From: a virus
Strand: one strand, 5' to 3'
IMG/VR virus record: IMGVR_UViG_3300010389_000001
Location: 62,001-126,000 of that record
Length of the DNA: 64,000 bases
Part shown: one piece after another, positions 22,967-29,523 of the stretch
Position numbering within the stretch: position 1 is the first letter of the stretch
Layout: each line of letters opens with the position of its first letter
Position numbers and translations under genes: made by a program
Notes under the pieces: model-generated
Database searches by the model: none
What the model saw: the letters and a program-made list of their open reading frames with translations, nothing else
Told to the model about the DNA's origin: nothing

Positions 22967-23203
22967 ATGAGAAAGAAAAAGGTAGTTGGAGATTTATGTC
23001 CTAGCTGCGATGATTCAGTAGAGTGGTATCCGATTCCTGATTCACTGGCATCAGCCTGCGAAGATTGCGGATTCGTCAGAATTTACTTAGGAGAAAAGGA
23101 TGCTGAAGGAAACTTACTTTATGATGTAGGCGTCTCAATCCCCGAATGGTTGCAGAGTCTTTATGAGCCAGATGTTAGCGGCAGCCTGCGGAGGGCAAAG
23201 TGA
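22967..23203 (+). CDS. Small zinc-ribbon protein, 78 aa
   Basis: GDLCPSCDDS near residue 8 and SACEDCGFVRI near residue 28 give a Cys4 zinc ribbon. I choose ATG 22967, eight bases after a GGAGG; ATG 22952 is also in frame but sits on that site. The C-terminus ends in a short basic stretch. Zinc ribbons of this size usually bind nucleic acid or proteins; the target is not known. It overlaps the next GTG. Confidence 0.65.
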   Translation: MRKKKVVGDLCPSCDDSVEWYPIPDSLASACEDCGFVRIYLGEKDAEGNLLYDVGVSIPEWLQSLYEPDVSGSLRRAK

Positions 23204-23349
23204 CCAAAGGAAACGATCGCTTATTTTGCTCAACTAATAATAAACATTTGTTTATTTTGAAATCCGATTGCTCTCATGACTGGATCTATCTCGGCGGTCA
23301 CAATGAGCTTTGGGTTTGCAAGAAATGCGGAACTAAGGAAAGGCGATGA
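23200..23349 (+). CDS. Very small zinc-ribbon protein, 49 aa
   Basis: Starts at GTG 23200 with a GGAGGG site, overlapping the previous stop, and ends at TGA 23347, overlapping the next ATG. It contains SDCSHDWIYLGG and VCKKCGTKERR, the C-x-H...C-x-x-C arrangement of small phage zinc fingers. Tight overlaps on both sides and a good ribosome-binding site support a real gene despite its size. Confidence 0.6.
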   Translation: MTKGNDRLFCSTNNKHLFILKSDCSHDWIYLGGHNELWVCKKCGTKERR

Positions 23350-23552
23350 AAGTCGGTGATAGAGTAAGAGTCAAGAAAGATGGGCAACTTTGTTGGGCGA
23401 AGTCAGGCAGGATATATGTTCCAGACTTTTATATCGGATATGTGACTTATGTGAATCACGGGAATGGAAATCTGATGGTTCATCTGGAAGAATTAGATGA
23501 CAGAGTTCAGACTAGCATTGAGCACTGGATTGAGGTAGAGAGCGAAGAATGA
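23346..23552 (+). CDS. Small SH3-like protein, 68 aa
   Basis: Opens MKVGDRVRVKKDG and is beta-rich throughout (YIGYVTYVNHGNGNLMVHLEE), the pattern of small phage SH3/KOW-like barrels. The next gene and the one at 31209 open the same way. No function is known. Overlaps both neighbours by four bases. Confidence 0.6.
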   Translation: MKVGDRVRVKKDGQLCWAKSGRIYVPDFYIGYVTYVNHGNGNLMVHLEELDDRVQTSIEHWIEVESEE

Positions 23553-23749
23553 AAGTCAGAGATCTTGTAAGGCCAAAAAGTCAGTGGGATGAAAACTTCA
23601 AAAAGAAAAAGCATGATATTGGTCTTTTAATAGACATTGAAAAAGACTTCTATCGCCACAACGATTATTTTCAAGATCGTTTGACTATCTTGTGGTCACA
23701 TGGTGAAATAACAAAAGAGCCCCCTGGCTATGTGGAGGTTATGAAATGA
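23549..23749 (+). CDS. Small SH3-like protein, 66 aa
   Basis: MKVRDLVRPKSQWD then GLLIDIEKD, LTILWSHGEITKEPPGYVEV. This is a familiar small phage protein layout in which the MKVGDLVR strand, a G(I/L)V strand and a W-S-x-G-x-I strand form a barrel ending PPGYLEV. Together with 23346 and 31209 it forms a scattered family. Overlaps neighbours by four bases. Confidence 0.62.
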   Translation: MKVRDLVRPKSQWDENFKKKKHDIGLLIDIEKDFYRHNDYFQDRLTILWSHGEITKEPPGYVEVMK

Positions 23750-24087
23750 GCAACGAAGATCAAATCGCAAAAGAAATCGCTAAAATGACTGATGATGAAG
23801 TTATTCAAAATGTCGAGAAGTATTTCCCGAAATGGACTGCAACCGAGTCTATGAAGCGTATGCTCACCAAATACGGACGTTTGGATGAACAAGTTTATTT
23901 TCTTGAGATTCTTCGTCTTGAGTCTCTTTGTCGCAGAGCGGCAGAGGAGATCAAAATGCTTGATGATAAGTTGCAAGAGATTTCGCCCGATCCAGATGGC
24001 ACTCACACCTCTGTAAATCTGCTTTCAAGACTTGACGGACGGATTGGTGGGTGGTATACTATGACTGAGCCAAACGAGGAGAAGTGA
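23746..24087 (+). CDS. Hypothetical protein, 113 aa
   Basis: No family recognised. Charged, helical protein (EDQIAKEIAKMTDDEVIQNV) with Arg and Glu-rich centre and no membrane segment. Its stop overlaps the next ATG. Its 3' end contains a good sigma70-like promoter. Confidence 0.6.
   Translation: MSNEDQIAKEIAKMTDDEVIQNVEKYFPKWTATESMKRMLTKYGRLDEQVYFLEILRLESLCRRAAEEIKMLDDKLQEISPDPDGTHTSVNLLSRLDGRIGGWYTMTEPNEEK
24032..24060 (+). promoter_or_regulatory. Sigma70-like promoter inside the 23746 gene
   Basis: TTGACG (24032-24037), 17 bases, TATACT (24055-24060). Near consensus in both boxes and in spacing. It would drive 24087 and following genes. Being inside a coding region it could be fortuitous. 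Confidence 0.5.
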
Positions 24088-24281
24088 TGAAAGTTTGGGT
24101 CGTAACAAAACGATGGGTTCACGAAGATCGTATGAATGTTGCCGTTTTTTCAACGGAAACGGCAGCGTACAATTTTGTTAGAGACAATGAGACAGACGAC
24201 AATTGGCGAGTTTGTTTTGATGTTGAAGAGTGGGAGGTTGATAGTGAGTGTAAAATGGCGAAGGCTTGTGATATTATTTGA
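24087..24281 (+). CDS. NETDE-module protein, 64 aa
   Basis: Opens MKVWVVTKRW and contains VFSTETAAYNFVRDNETDD NW; this aligns with the C-terminal half of the 22553 product (KVYLVTKV ... NETDEIWF). ATG 24087 overlaps the previous stop; GTG 24084 is an alternative. Probably a small alpha/beta domain. Function unknown. Confidence 0.6.
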   Translation: MKVWVVTKRWVHEDRMNVAVFSTETAAYNFVRDNETDDNWRVCFDVEEWEVDSECKMAKACDII

Positions 24282-24297
24282 TTTGTAAGGAGAAATA

Positions 24298-24603
24298 ATG
24301 AGCGCTGACAAGACTGGGTGTCCTAAGTGTGTAACTGGATCTATTCAAGAAACTTATCTCACTCCCCCAGATAAAGGAAAAGTGAAGGGATGTAATCGCT
24401 GTTCATATTTTCATTACGACCCATACGAAGTGGATTGGGGTGCTCTTCCACCAGAGGTCTTCGACCAATACACAAATGCCTGTGAAGAGGTTAAGAACCC
24501 TGTGATTGTTGAATCCACACCAAAAAAGAAGCAAAGTCACTTCGAGAAGTTGTATCACATGAATCTTCTCGTGAACGAAAAAAAAGTTGACACAGAGACC
24601 TAA
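24298..24603 (+). CDS. Small zinc-ribbon protein, 101 aa
   Basis: TGCPKCVTG near residue 6 and GCNRCSYFHYD near residue 31 make a Cys4 zinc ribbon. The rest is acidic then Lys-rich. ATG 24298 follows a TAAGGAGA site. The 3' end carries the -35 box of the promoter for the structured RNA locus. Confidence 0.65.
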   Translation: MSADKTGCPKCVTGSIQETYLTPPDKGKVKGCNRCSYFHYDPYEVDWGALPPEVFDQYTNACEEVKNPVIVESTPKKKQSHFEKLYHMNLLVNEKKVDTET

Positions 24604-24615
24604 GTGGGCTATACT
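24587..24615 (+). promoter_or_regulatory. Strong sigma70-like promoter for the structured RNA
   Basis: Consensus TTGACA (24587-24592), 17 bases, TATACT (24610-24615). Expected start about seven bases later is 24622, exactly the first base of the acceptor-like stem of the RNA below. It is the best promoter in the window together with 46340. Confidence 0.8.
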
Positions 24616-24621
24616 GTGAAC

Positions 24622-24743
24622 ATAGAGTGAGGCGGTATTACGCAGGGTTCTACTGAGACGATACACGACCCGGTTCAAGGAATAAGCGTCTAACAAAGGA
24701 ATACTTGAACATCTGTGGGTTTAAACCCCACCACTCTATTCCA
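24622..24743 (+). ncRNA. tRNA-like structured RNA with enlarged anticodon loop and variable arm
   Basis: A cloverleaf can be drawn: acceptor TAGAGTG/CACTCTA (24623-24629/24732-24738), short D-like stem GCG/CGC (24632-24634/24641-24643), anticodon-like stem GGGTT/GACCC (24645-24649/24667-24671) with a 17-base loop, a variable arm GTTCAAG/CTTGAAC (24673-24679/24704-24710) with a 24-base loop, and T arm GTGGG-TTTAAAC-CCCAC (24715-24731). CCA follows at 24741. AGACG (24656-24660) in the anticodon loop can pair with CGTCT (24687-24691) in the variable loop. About 117 bases is too long for a tRNA, and the D loop lacks the GG pair. It may be a repurposed or decayed tRNA. Confidence 0.5.
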
Positions 24744-24860
24744 TAATGAAGTTACCCCGATTGTAAGGATCAAGCAGGAGAGGGATAAACTCCATGATTG
24801 CTAATCTGCGGGTGGGGCTGGAAACAGTCAGTTAGGTGGGTTGGTTGCCTAACACCTTTT
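24744..24860 (+). ncRNA. Second structured RNA segment or leader of the 24872 gene
   Basis: Nested short helices can be drawn: ACCC/GGGT, GATT/AATC, ATCA/TGAT and GGAG/CTCC around loop AGGGATAAA. They are followed by a GNRA hairpin GGCTG-GAAA-CAGTC and a hairpin GTTAGG/CCTAAC. No open reading frame is visible. It may be the 3' part of the same transcript as the tRNA-like RNA, or the 5' leader of the next gene. Confidence 0.35.
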
Positions 24861-24871
24861 GGGAGAGAAGA

Positions 24872-25171
24872 ATGAATGATAGACAAGGGCACCCAGAGCC
24901 AGAAGATTGTTGGCTTTATTACTGTGTGAGCCTGAAAGAAGAATACAGAACCGAAGAAGGGCAAATTCGCATTCATCCATCACTTCCTATCGAGGGGGTG
25001 GTTAGTGCGGATCTAACCGATCCTGATGTTTTTTGTGTGGTTCACGGAACAGGATCAATGGTGAGAATGCTCCAAGAACACAAAGGGTTTTATGAAAAGA
25101 AGGAATATGCAAACGAGTTTGCTGAATTTATGTTCAGTTTTGCTCAACAAAACTTGGAGAGAAGAAAATGA
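24872..25171 (+). CDS. Hypothetical protein, 99 aa
   Basis: No family recognised. ATG 24872 follows a GGGAGAGAAG site; an upstream in-frame start would run into the structured RNA. Mixed alpha/beta with Trp, Tyr and two Cys (DCWLYYCVSLKEEY) and a helical C-terminus ending in Arg/Lys. Overlaps the next gene by four bases. Confidence 0.6.
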   Translation: MNDRQGHPEPEDCWLYYCVSLKEEYRTEEGQIRIHPSLPIEGVVSADLTDPDVFCVVHGTGSMVRMLQEHKGFYEKKEYANEFAEFMFSFAQQNLERRK

Positions 25172-25491
25172 GCGATGAGTTTGTAGACAAGAAAGGTATT
25201 CGGTGGCATCCCAAAGAAATGCTCAATGACCTATCACAGCGTCTCGAAACAGCCAAAGCATTTCACAGAGTTGCCGTAAAAGAAAGAGATTACGAGAGAA
25301 CTCTCTGCGACCGATACAAAAAAGAACTGTACGAACTTCGCTCACTTTACGAAGGTGTTCTTTCTCGCATAAACAAGTTGGAAGACGATACAAGGTCAGC
25401 GATAGAGTTTGCCGACCTCGCAGAAGACGATAAGGGAACAGAAATGATCTTAGAATTCTGCGATGATATTACAAAGTTGGTTGGAGAGTGA
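25168..25491 (+). CDS. Hypothetical coiled-coil protein, 107 aa
   Basis: No family recognised. Mainly charged helix with heptad character (ETAKAFHRVAVKERDYERTL, KELYELRSLYEGVLSRINKL), so it probably oligomerises. Overlaps the previous ATG and the next GTG by four bases. Confidence 0.6.
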   Translation: MSDEFVDKKGIRWHPKEMLNDLSQRLETAKAFHRVAVKERDYERTLCDRYKKELYELRSLYEGVLSRINKLEDDTRSAIEFADLAEDDKGTEMILEFCDDITKLVGE

Positions 25492-25724
25492 AGGTGAGCC
25501 AACAAGAGGTAAAACAAGCAGTTGCTCCGATGTGGATAAATCTTGATGCTGCCAACAACCGTCTTAGGCAAATCTCACAACTTTGCTGGGAACTTGTAAA
25601 CGAACTAAGAGAAGCAGACAATCTTCTTGTTGGCGAATACCCAGATGAATTTTCAAAAGTTTTTGACGTAGCAAACGAAATAGAGTCTTGGCTTATTGAG
25701 GGAAAGCAAAATGAAAACAGTTAG
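25488..25724 (+). CDS. Hypothetical helical protein, 78 aa
   Basis: No family recognised. Starts at GTG 25488 or GTG 25494. Acidic helical protein with a Leu-rich centre (NNRLRQISQLCWELVNEL). Overlaps the next gene by 14 bases. Confidence 0.55.
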   Translation: MKVSQQEVKQAVAPMWINLDAANNRLRQISQLCWELVNELREADNLLVGEYPDEFSKVFDVANEIESWLIEGKQNENS

Positions 25725-26091
25725 TTCTATTGTTCAATCAGAGATTCTTCAGCAACTGCTGGAAAACCAAAGGCGTTTTGCCGAGGTTGCTAAACCTCCT
25801 TTCTATCCTAAAACTTGGAAGGAGTTTCGCAATCGAGAACTCGCAAACTATATGAGCCGCGAAAGGGGAAAGAAGCGTCTTCGTAAGAAAAAGGCTCTCA
25901 AGAGAATGCGAGAAGTCTGGGGTTTCTATCTTCTTACCCGACCAGTAAGCCATTTTGTGAACTACCAAGAGCTGGGAAGAAAGCTGTTCCCCGTCCAGCC
26001 TCTCCCAGATGGCGCAAAGCTCATTTACAGCAACCACACTGATAACGAAAGGCATCGCATCGCAGAGATTATCAGAGGGAAGATCGAATGA
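25711..26091 (+). CDS. Basic hypothetical protein, 126 aa
   Basis: No family recognised. ATG 25711 after a GAGGG site. A strongly basic stretch (near residues 45-65, ERGKKRLRKKKALKRM) suggests nucleic acid or ribosome binding. The rest is mixed with aromatic residues. It could be a host-takeover protein, but this is only a guess from charge and context. Confidence 0.6.
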   Translation: MKTVSSIVQSEILQQLLENQRRFAEVAKPPFYPKTWKEFRNRELANYMSRERGKKRLRKKKALKRMREVWGFYLLTRPVSHFVNYQELGRKLFPVQPLPDGAKLIYSNHTDNERHRIAEIIRGKIE

Positions 26092-26378
26092 GTTCTAGCG
26101 TCGAAATCAAAACGGACGGATGCAAGTCTCTTTACCTTGATATAAAGACCACAGGTGTAGAGTTTGAGGCTTGGAATCAAGATTATCCAGAAGCGGAACT
26201 CATTACGATGTGGTTTGATCTGAAAGACAAGGAAGATCGAAAGGCAATCAAGAATCTTATTTCACATCTCCAGCATCAGTTGCAGGTTCATGAATCACCT
26301 CCCTATTCTACCTGTCCTTCCTGTTCTTGGCTAAAAAGAGAGCGAGGTGTTGAGGCCTGTGAGGAGCATAGCAAATGA
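26088..26378 (+). CDS. Hypothetical protein, 96 aa, with C-terminal Cys pair
   Basis: No named family. Beta-rich start (VEIKTDGCKSLYLDIKTTGV) then a helix and a tail with STCPSCSWLKRERGVEACEEH, which resembles one half of a zinc site. Overlaps both neighbours by four bases. Confidence 0.58.
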   Translation: MSSSVEIKTDGCKSLYLDIKTTGVEFEAWNQDYPEAELITMWFDLKDKEDRKAIKNLISHLQHQLQVHESPPYSTCPSCSWLKRERGVEACEEHSK

Positions 26379-26779
26379 TTGGAACAGCAAAGAGGCTTGT
26401 TGAATGTCGCTATTTCCGATGGCTTCCGGGTATGCGAGACTTGGGCGGAAACTTTTATCTTGGGCAAAGAGCAAATGCACCAGAAGGCGTTCATATGTGG
26501 GCCGGTTTTGATAGGGGAAGTTGGGAGTGGAACGAAACAGAGTTTGGACTACCAGACCTTGAAGATCCCGCAACCCTTGGGTGCGTTCTTGCTTTGGTTC
26601 GCAACGCTTGGAAAGACGATGGTATTGCGTGTGTAACGGGTTCTTACACCGCAGAGTCAGGTTACAGGTTTCGCATCATTGGTGGAATGCGCCAAGATAC
26701 AAAGTTCTTTATGATGAGCCAAAAGCATTACCTTTCAGAAGGCGAGGCACTTGTTGCTGCTTTGGAGTTGGCAGGATGA
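26375..26779 (+). CDS. Hypothetical protein, 134 aa
   Basis: No family recognised. Alpha/beta with many aromatics (FRWLPGMRDLGG, HMWAGFDRGSWEW). A C-terminal helix EGEALVAALELAG follows. The family of small phage proteins ending GEALVAALE...A is common, with no assigned role. Overlaps both neighbours. Confidence 0.6.
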   Translation: MIGTAKRLVECRYFRWLPGMRDLGGNFYLGQRANAPEGVHMWAGFDRGSWEWNETEFGLPDLEDPATLGCVLALVRNAWKDDGIACVTGSYTAESGYRFRIIGGMRQDTKFFMMSQKHYLSEGEALVAALELAG

Positions 26780-26958
26780 CTAACGAAGATTTCAACAAGA
26801 ATATGAGCAGAATGTTCTTTCGTCTTGGAAATGCTTTCCGCGATGTAAGAGACAATATGATCGAAAACTTTGGAAGAGAAAACGATACATCAGAACTTCT
26901 CTTTCGCCTTGAAGAAGTTTGCGATATTATGATTGAGCATTATGGGGAGGAAGAATGA
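26776..26958 (+). CDS. Hypothetical helical protein, 60 aa
   Basis: No family recognised. ATG 26776 overlaps the previous stop. Single charged helix with repeated Phe, Arg and Asn (MFFRLGNAFRDVRDNMIENF), then an acidic tail. Overlaps the next gene by four bases. Confidence 0.55.
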   Translation: MTNEDFNKNMSRMFFRLGNAFRDVRDNMIENFGRENDTSELLFRLEEVCDIMIEHYGEEE

Positions 26959-27257
26959 TTTCTCTTTACGGAATCAGGGAAGAACATGAATATGGTTACG
27001 GCGGCTGGACAGGAAACCGAGAGACTATCCGAGAGCTTGTTGCTACTTTCGATGAAGTTCAAGATGCAAAAGACTATGTGAAAAACTCAACGCTTGCAGC
27101 AGCAGATAAGCCCTACTTTCGTGCTGATCCCATTTCGGGAAAGTTTAGATATAGAAAAGGTTCTTTACTTCGCCATTATGAAAGCTGCGAGATTGAGATT
27201 GAGGAAGAAGAAAACCCTCCTCCTCATAATCCGATAATGCCAAATGGAGACTATTAA
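26955..27257 (+). CDS. Hypothetical protein, 100 aa
   Basis: No family recognised. N-terminal strand and a Gly/Tyr loop (HEYGYGGWTGNRE), a central helix (VATFDEVQDAKDYV) and an acidic Pro-rich tail. VATFDEVQDAKDYVKNS is similar in layout to the FDSLAKVDEFI part of the NETDE module, so it may be a distant member. Confidence 0.55.
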   Translation: MISLYGIREEHEYGYGGWTGNRETIRELVATFDEVQDAKDYVKNSTLAAADKPYFRADPISGKFRYRKGSLLRHYESCEIEIEEEENPPPHNPIMPNGDY

Positions 27258-27508
27258 TGAAACAAGATGCTGCATACATCAATTCCTACAATGCCGGATA
27301 CCACAGAGGTCTAAATACTGAATACCACGATATTCCAATCAACATTCTTTTCACTAAATGGATTGCTGATGTTCGCAGACCAGCATCAGAGGCACTTGAT
27401 ATTGTTGCTTTTGAGAAAGGCTTCAATGACGGCATAGAAGATTATGAAGATTCTCTGAAAGAATTCGGAGACGGAGCAGCAACTACAGCAGGTTGGGAGA
27501 AAAAATGA
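27257..27508 (+). CDS. Hypothetical protein, 83 aa
   Basis: No family recognised. It has two related segments, INSYNAGYHRGLN and AFEKGFNDGIEDYE, which resemble the YxxGYxDGxxD helices found in many small phage proteins. Its stop overlaps the next ATG. Confidence 0.58.
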   Translation: MKQDAAYINSYNAGYHRGLNTEYHDIPINILFTKWIADVRRPASEALDIVAFEKGFNDGIEDYEDSLKEFGDGAATTAGWEKK

Positions 27509-27750
27509 AAGAAACACTTGAAGACTTTATGAAACAATTGCACCACAACCACACCTCATTTGAGGAATTGGCTCATTGGTATCATGATTTAGAAAAAGAA
27601 TGTGCAAACCTTAAAGAGAAAAACGAAAAGATGTTTGAGGTCCTAAGGATTATTTGGGATGCCGATGCACTTCAGCAGTGGGCTTGGGAAGATCCTGATG
27701 ATGAAGGTTCAATTGCTGACTTGGTTCGTGAAGTTGTGAGAGGCAAATAA
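27505..27750 (+). CDS. Hypothetical coiled-coil protein, 81 aa
   Basis: No family recognised. ATG 27505 is chosen because it overlaps the previous stop and follows GGGAGAAA. The centre is a heptad helix (HDLEKECANLKEKNEKMFEV). Acidic tail with SIADLVREVVRG. Confidence 0.56.
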   Translation: MKETLEDFMKQLHHNHTSFEELAHWYHDLEKECANLKEKNEKMFEVLRIIWDADALQQWAWEDPDDEGSIADLVREVVRGK

Positions 27751-27752
27751 CA

Positions 27753-27974
27753 ATGGATATTAGACCAGAAAACAACAAAGACACTTTTCGCGGAAGAGGC
27801 AAAACCATCGAGGAGTTGAGAGATCAAGTTAATTTCTTAAATGAAGAACGAGAGCGCTTAATCAAGAAGCTTGAAAAGATCGAAAATCTTTCTCGGTACG
27901 CTTGGGAACAAGTTAGCAGAAATCCGGAAGAAGCAGTAGAGCTTTTTAGAATGATAAACTTTGAGAGTAAGTGA
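27753..27974 (+). CDS. Hypothetical coiled-coil protein, 73 aa
   Basis: No family recognised. Charged helix with EELRDQVNFLNEERERLIKK and a short C-terminal helix with NPEEAVELFRMI. Its stop TGA shares bases with the next ATG. Probably the partner or relative of the adjacent coiled-coil proteins. Confidence 0.56.
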   Translation: MDIRPENNKDTFRGRGKTIEELRDQVNFLNEERERLIKKLEKIENLSRYAWEQVSRNPEEAVELFRMINFESK

Positions 27975-28492
27975 TGAACGATTATTTTGAAGATCTATCT
28001 TACGAACTAAGAGAAGAGGTTAGCGATCTAAAAGAACAACTTGGCGCTCTAAAGTCTATTATTCGCCAAACCTACAAGGCGATTGGCTGCTCTGACGATA
28101 TTATCGAAGGAGAAGATTGGGGAGGTTTGCCTTCAAGGGTTGCTTGTCTCAAAGCGGCTGTTGACCTATCGATTCAGCGAGGAAAGGAAGCTGAGAAAAA
28201 TCTTGAGATCTATCGACGGATTGATCAGTTGGAGTCAATTGTAGAGTCTGTGCTTGATGATAGAGATATTGAGGACTCTTACTACGTTTTGAAAACAGAC
28301 TATGACGCCTATCAAGAAGAGCATTACGCGATCAAGCACGACCGTCCTCACAAGGAAGTAGGAAGAGGAAGGGCGGCGAAGGTTCATAGAGTTCCAACTG
28401 CTGACGAGATGGTTGCGTCTCAACAAATGACAGCACCAACAAGGCTGGAAATTGAATGGAGAAACATTCAAAAGGTGAATGAGAATGAGTAA
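27974..28492 (+). CDS. Hypothetical protein, 172 aa
   Basis: No family recognised. ATG 27974 overlaps the previous stop; GTG 27971 is an alternative. The N-terminal helix is a coiled coil (LREEVSDLKEQLGALKSI); the C-terminus (HDRPHKEVGRGRAAKVHRVP) is basic. Overlaps the next gene by eight bases. Confidence 0.58.
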   Translation: MNDYFEDLSYELREEVSDLKEQLGALKSIIRQTYKAIGCSDDIIEGEDWGGLPSRVACLKAAVDLSIQRGKEAEKNLEIYRRIDQLESIVESVLDDRDIEDSYYVLKTDYDAYQEEHYAIKHDRPHKEVGRGRAAKVHRVPTADEMVASQQMTAPTRLEIEWRNIQKVNENE

Positions 28493-28709
28493 CTATCAAC
28501 TATTGCAAAAACTCAAAAAAGCGTTTGAAAAAGCCAAGAAGACCGACCGTTCTTTTGAAAGAGCCCTGCATTTCAGAGGGGATATGTTCAGACTTGAAGA
28601 AGAGTTGTTTGAAGCACTCGGAGCAAAAGACACCTCAAAGTGGTATGACTGCGCTCATTGTGATGCCGGATACCCAGACCAAGAATGTACTTGTGAGAAC
28701 GAAGAATGA
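28485..28709 (+). CDS. Hypothetical protein with zinc-like tail, duplicated with 30567 gene
   Basis: Opens with helices KAFEKAKKTDRSFERALHFR and MFRLEEELFEALG, nearly the same as in the product at 30567, and the DNA is also very similar, so one is a recent copy of the other. This copy has an extra tail YDCAHCDAGYPDQECTCENEE with four Cys, a possible small zinc site. ATG 28485 is chosen; ATG 28479 is in frame. It ends ENEE like several neighbours. Confidence 0.6.
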   Translation: MSNYQLLQKLKKAFEKAKKTDRSFERALHFRGDMFRLEEELFEALGAKDTSKWYDCAHCDAGYPDQECTCENEE

Positions 28710-28780
28710 AATGGCTCTTTGCACACTTTATATTTCTGCCCTTTATTTGGATCATGGATAAGCTTGGAATTAGGCCATAG
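28706..28780 (+). CDS. Micro-protein with membrane segment, 24 aa
   Basis: ATG 28706 overlaps the previous stop in the same junction (GAGAACGAAGAATGA) used by annotated neighbours. The product is a single hydrophobic helix (WLFAHFIFLPFIWIMDKLG). Size makes it uncertain, but position and hydrophobicity are typical of phage membrane peptides. Confidence 0.4.
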   Translation: MKWLFAHFIFLPFIWIMDKLGIRP

Positions 28781-28787
28781 GTGAAAG

Positions 28788-28883
28788 ATGACACGTAGAG
28801 AAATTATTTGTGTGATTACTGGTGCTTTAATTGTGGTAGTCCCACAGTGGATCAGCGTACTTTGTCAATTGATATTGTCGTAA
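28788..28883 (+). CDS. Micro-protein with membrane segment, 31 aa
   Basis: Starts at ATG 28788, after GTGAAAG, and ends at TAA 28881. It has a basic start MTRRE and then a hydrophobic helix (CVITGALIVVVPQWISVLC). It could be an inner-membrane peptide. There is no family match and the size lowers confidence. Confidence 0.4.
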   Translation: MTRREIICVITGALIVVVPQWISVLCQLILS

Positions 28884-28898
28884 AGGAGAGCAAAAAAA

Positions 28899-29075
28899 AT
28901 GAAAAAGTGGGCAGTTTATCAATCGCGTTCAAAGTATGATCTCTCAAAAGGTTTTCGTAAGAATCCAAAAGGTTATGTGATTGCGGAGACTGAGGACGAA
29001 GCACACGTTGAAGTGGGCAAATATATTTTTATTCCAGATGGCTATTGGGCCAAAGTTGTCGAGGTGGAAGAATGA
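28899..29075 (+). CDS. Hypothetical protein, 58 aa
   Basis: ATG 28899 follows a clear AAAGGAGAG site. The product opens MKKWAVYQSRSK and contains GYVIAETEDEAHVEV, so it is a small alpha/beta module of the same general layout as the KVYLVTK/NETDE proteins. It overlaps the next ATG by four bases. Confidence 0.55.
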   Translation: MKKWAVYQSRSKYDLSKGFRKNPKGYVIAETEDEAHVEVGKYIFIPDGYWAKVVEVEE

Positions 29076-29272
29076 AGGTTCGCATTGACTACTCACACTA
29101 CGTTATTGTAGATGTGCCGGACAGTATCATTAAACAAGATGAGAACGGATATTATGGCGATTTGCCATTTGAGTTTGATGAAATGTTTGAAGTTCTAAAG
29201 GCCCATGTCCCAGAGGGGGCAGAGGTAGAGGGTTGGGAATATCCAGACTTGTTGCCAGAGGGTGGAGAATGA
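29072..29272 (+). CDS. Hypothetical protein, 66 aa
   Basis: No family recognised. ATG 29072 overlaps the previous stop. Acidic, beta-rich start (VRIDYSHYVIVDVPDSIIKQ) then a Pro/Gly/Glu tail. Overlaps the next gene by four bases. Confidence 0.58.
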   Translation: MKVRIDYSHYVIVDVPDSIIKQDENGYYGDLPFEFDEMFEVLKAHVPEGAEVEGWEYPDLLPEGGE

Positions 29273-29511
29273 AGGATGGTGATTTCTACAAATTTAACTA
29301 TGACTTCAAGCCATTTGTTACTTTTTTTCAGTCAAAAGTCGCGAATCCTGACGCGATCTTTCTGTACTTGTTTAACAACAGGTTTCGTGTGAATTATACA
29401 CATAATAAGTCCGAAACAAGAGAGACAGGCTTTTACTTTCATGTCTTTATGCCAGAAAGCTGGTACTTACAGGTCTGTTTTTGCAATCACAACTTTGGAT
29501 TTACTTGGTAA
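29269..29511 (+). CDS. Hypothetical protein, 80 aa
   Basis: No family recognised. ATG 29269 is chosen by its overlap with the previous stop and GGTGGAG upstream. Very aromatic (many Phe and Tyr: FYKFNYDFKPFVTFFQ), probably a compact beta-rich domain. Thirteen bases of spacer with an AAGGAGAG site lead to the next gene. Confidence 0.58.
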   Translation: MKDGDFYKFNYDFKPFVTFFQSKVANPDAIFLYLFNNRFRVNYTHNKSETRETGFYFHVFMPESWYLQVCFCNHNFGFTW

Positions 29512-29523
29512 GGAGAGCGAAGA

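Noticed and set aside
24622-24743. Ordinary tRNA gene
   Set aside because: Total length about 117 bases, 17-base anticodon loop, D loop without the GG pair and T loop without the TTC. Called a tRNA-like ncRNA instead.
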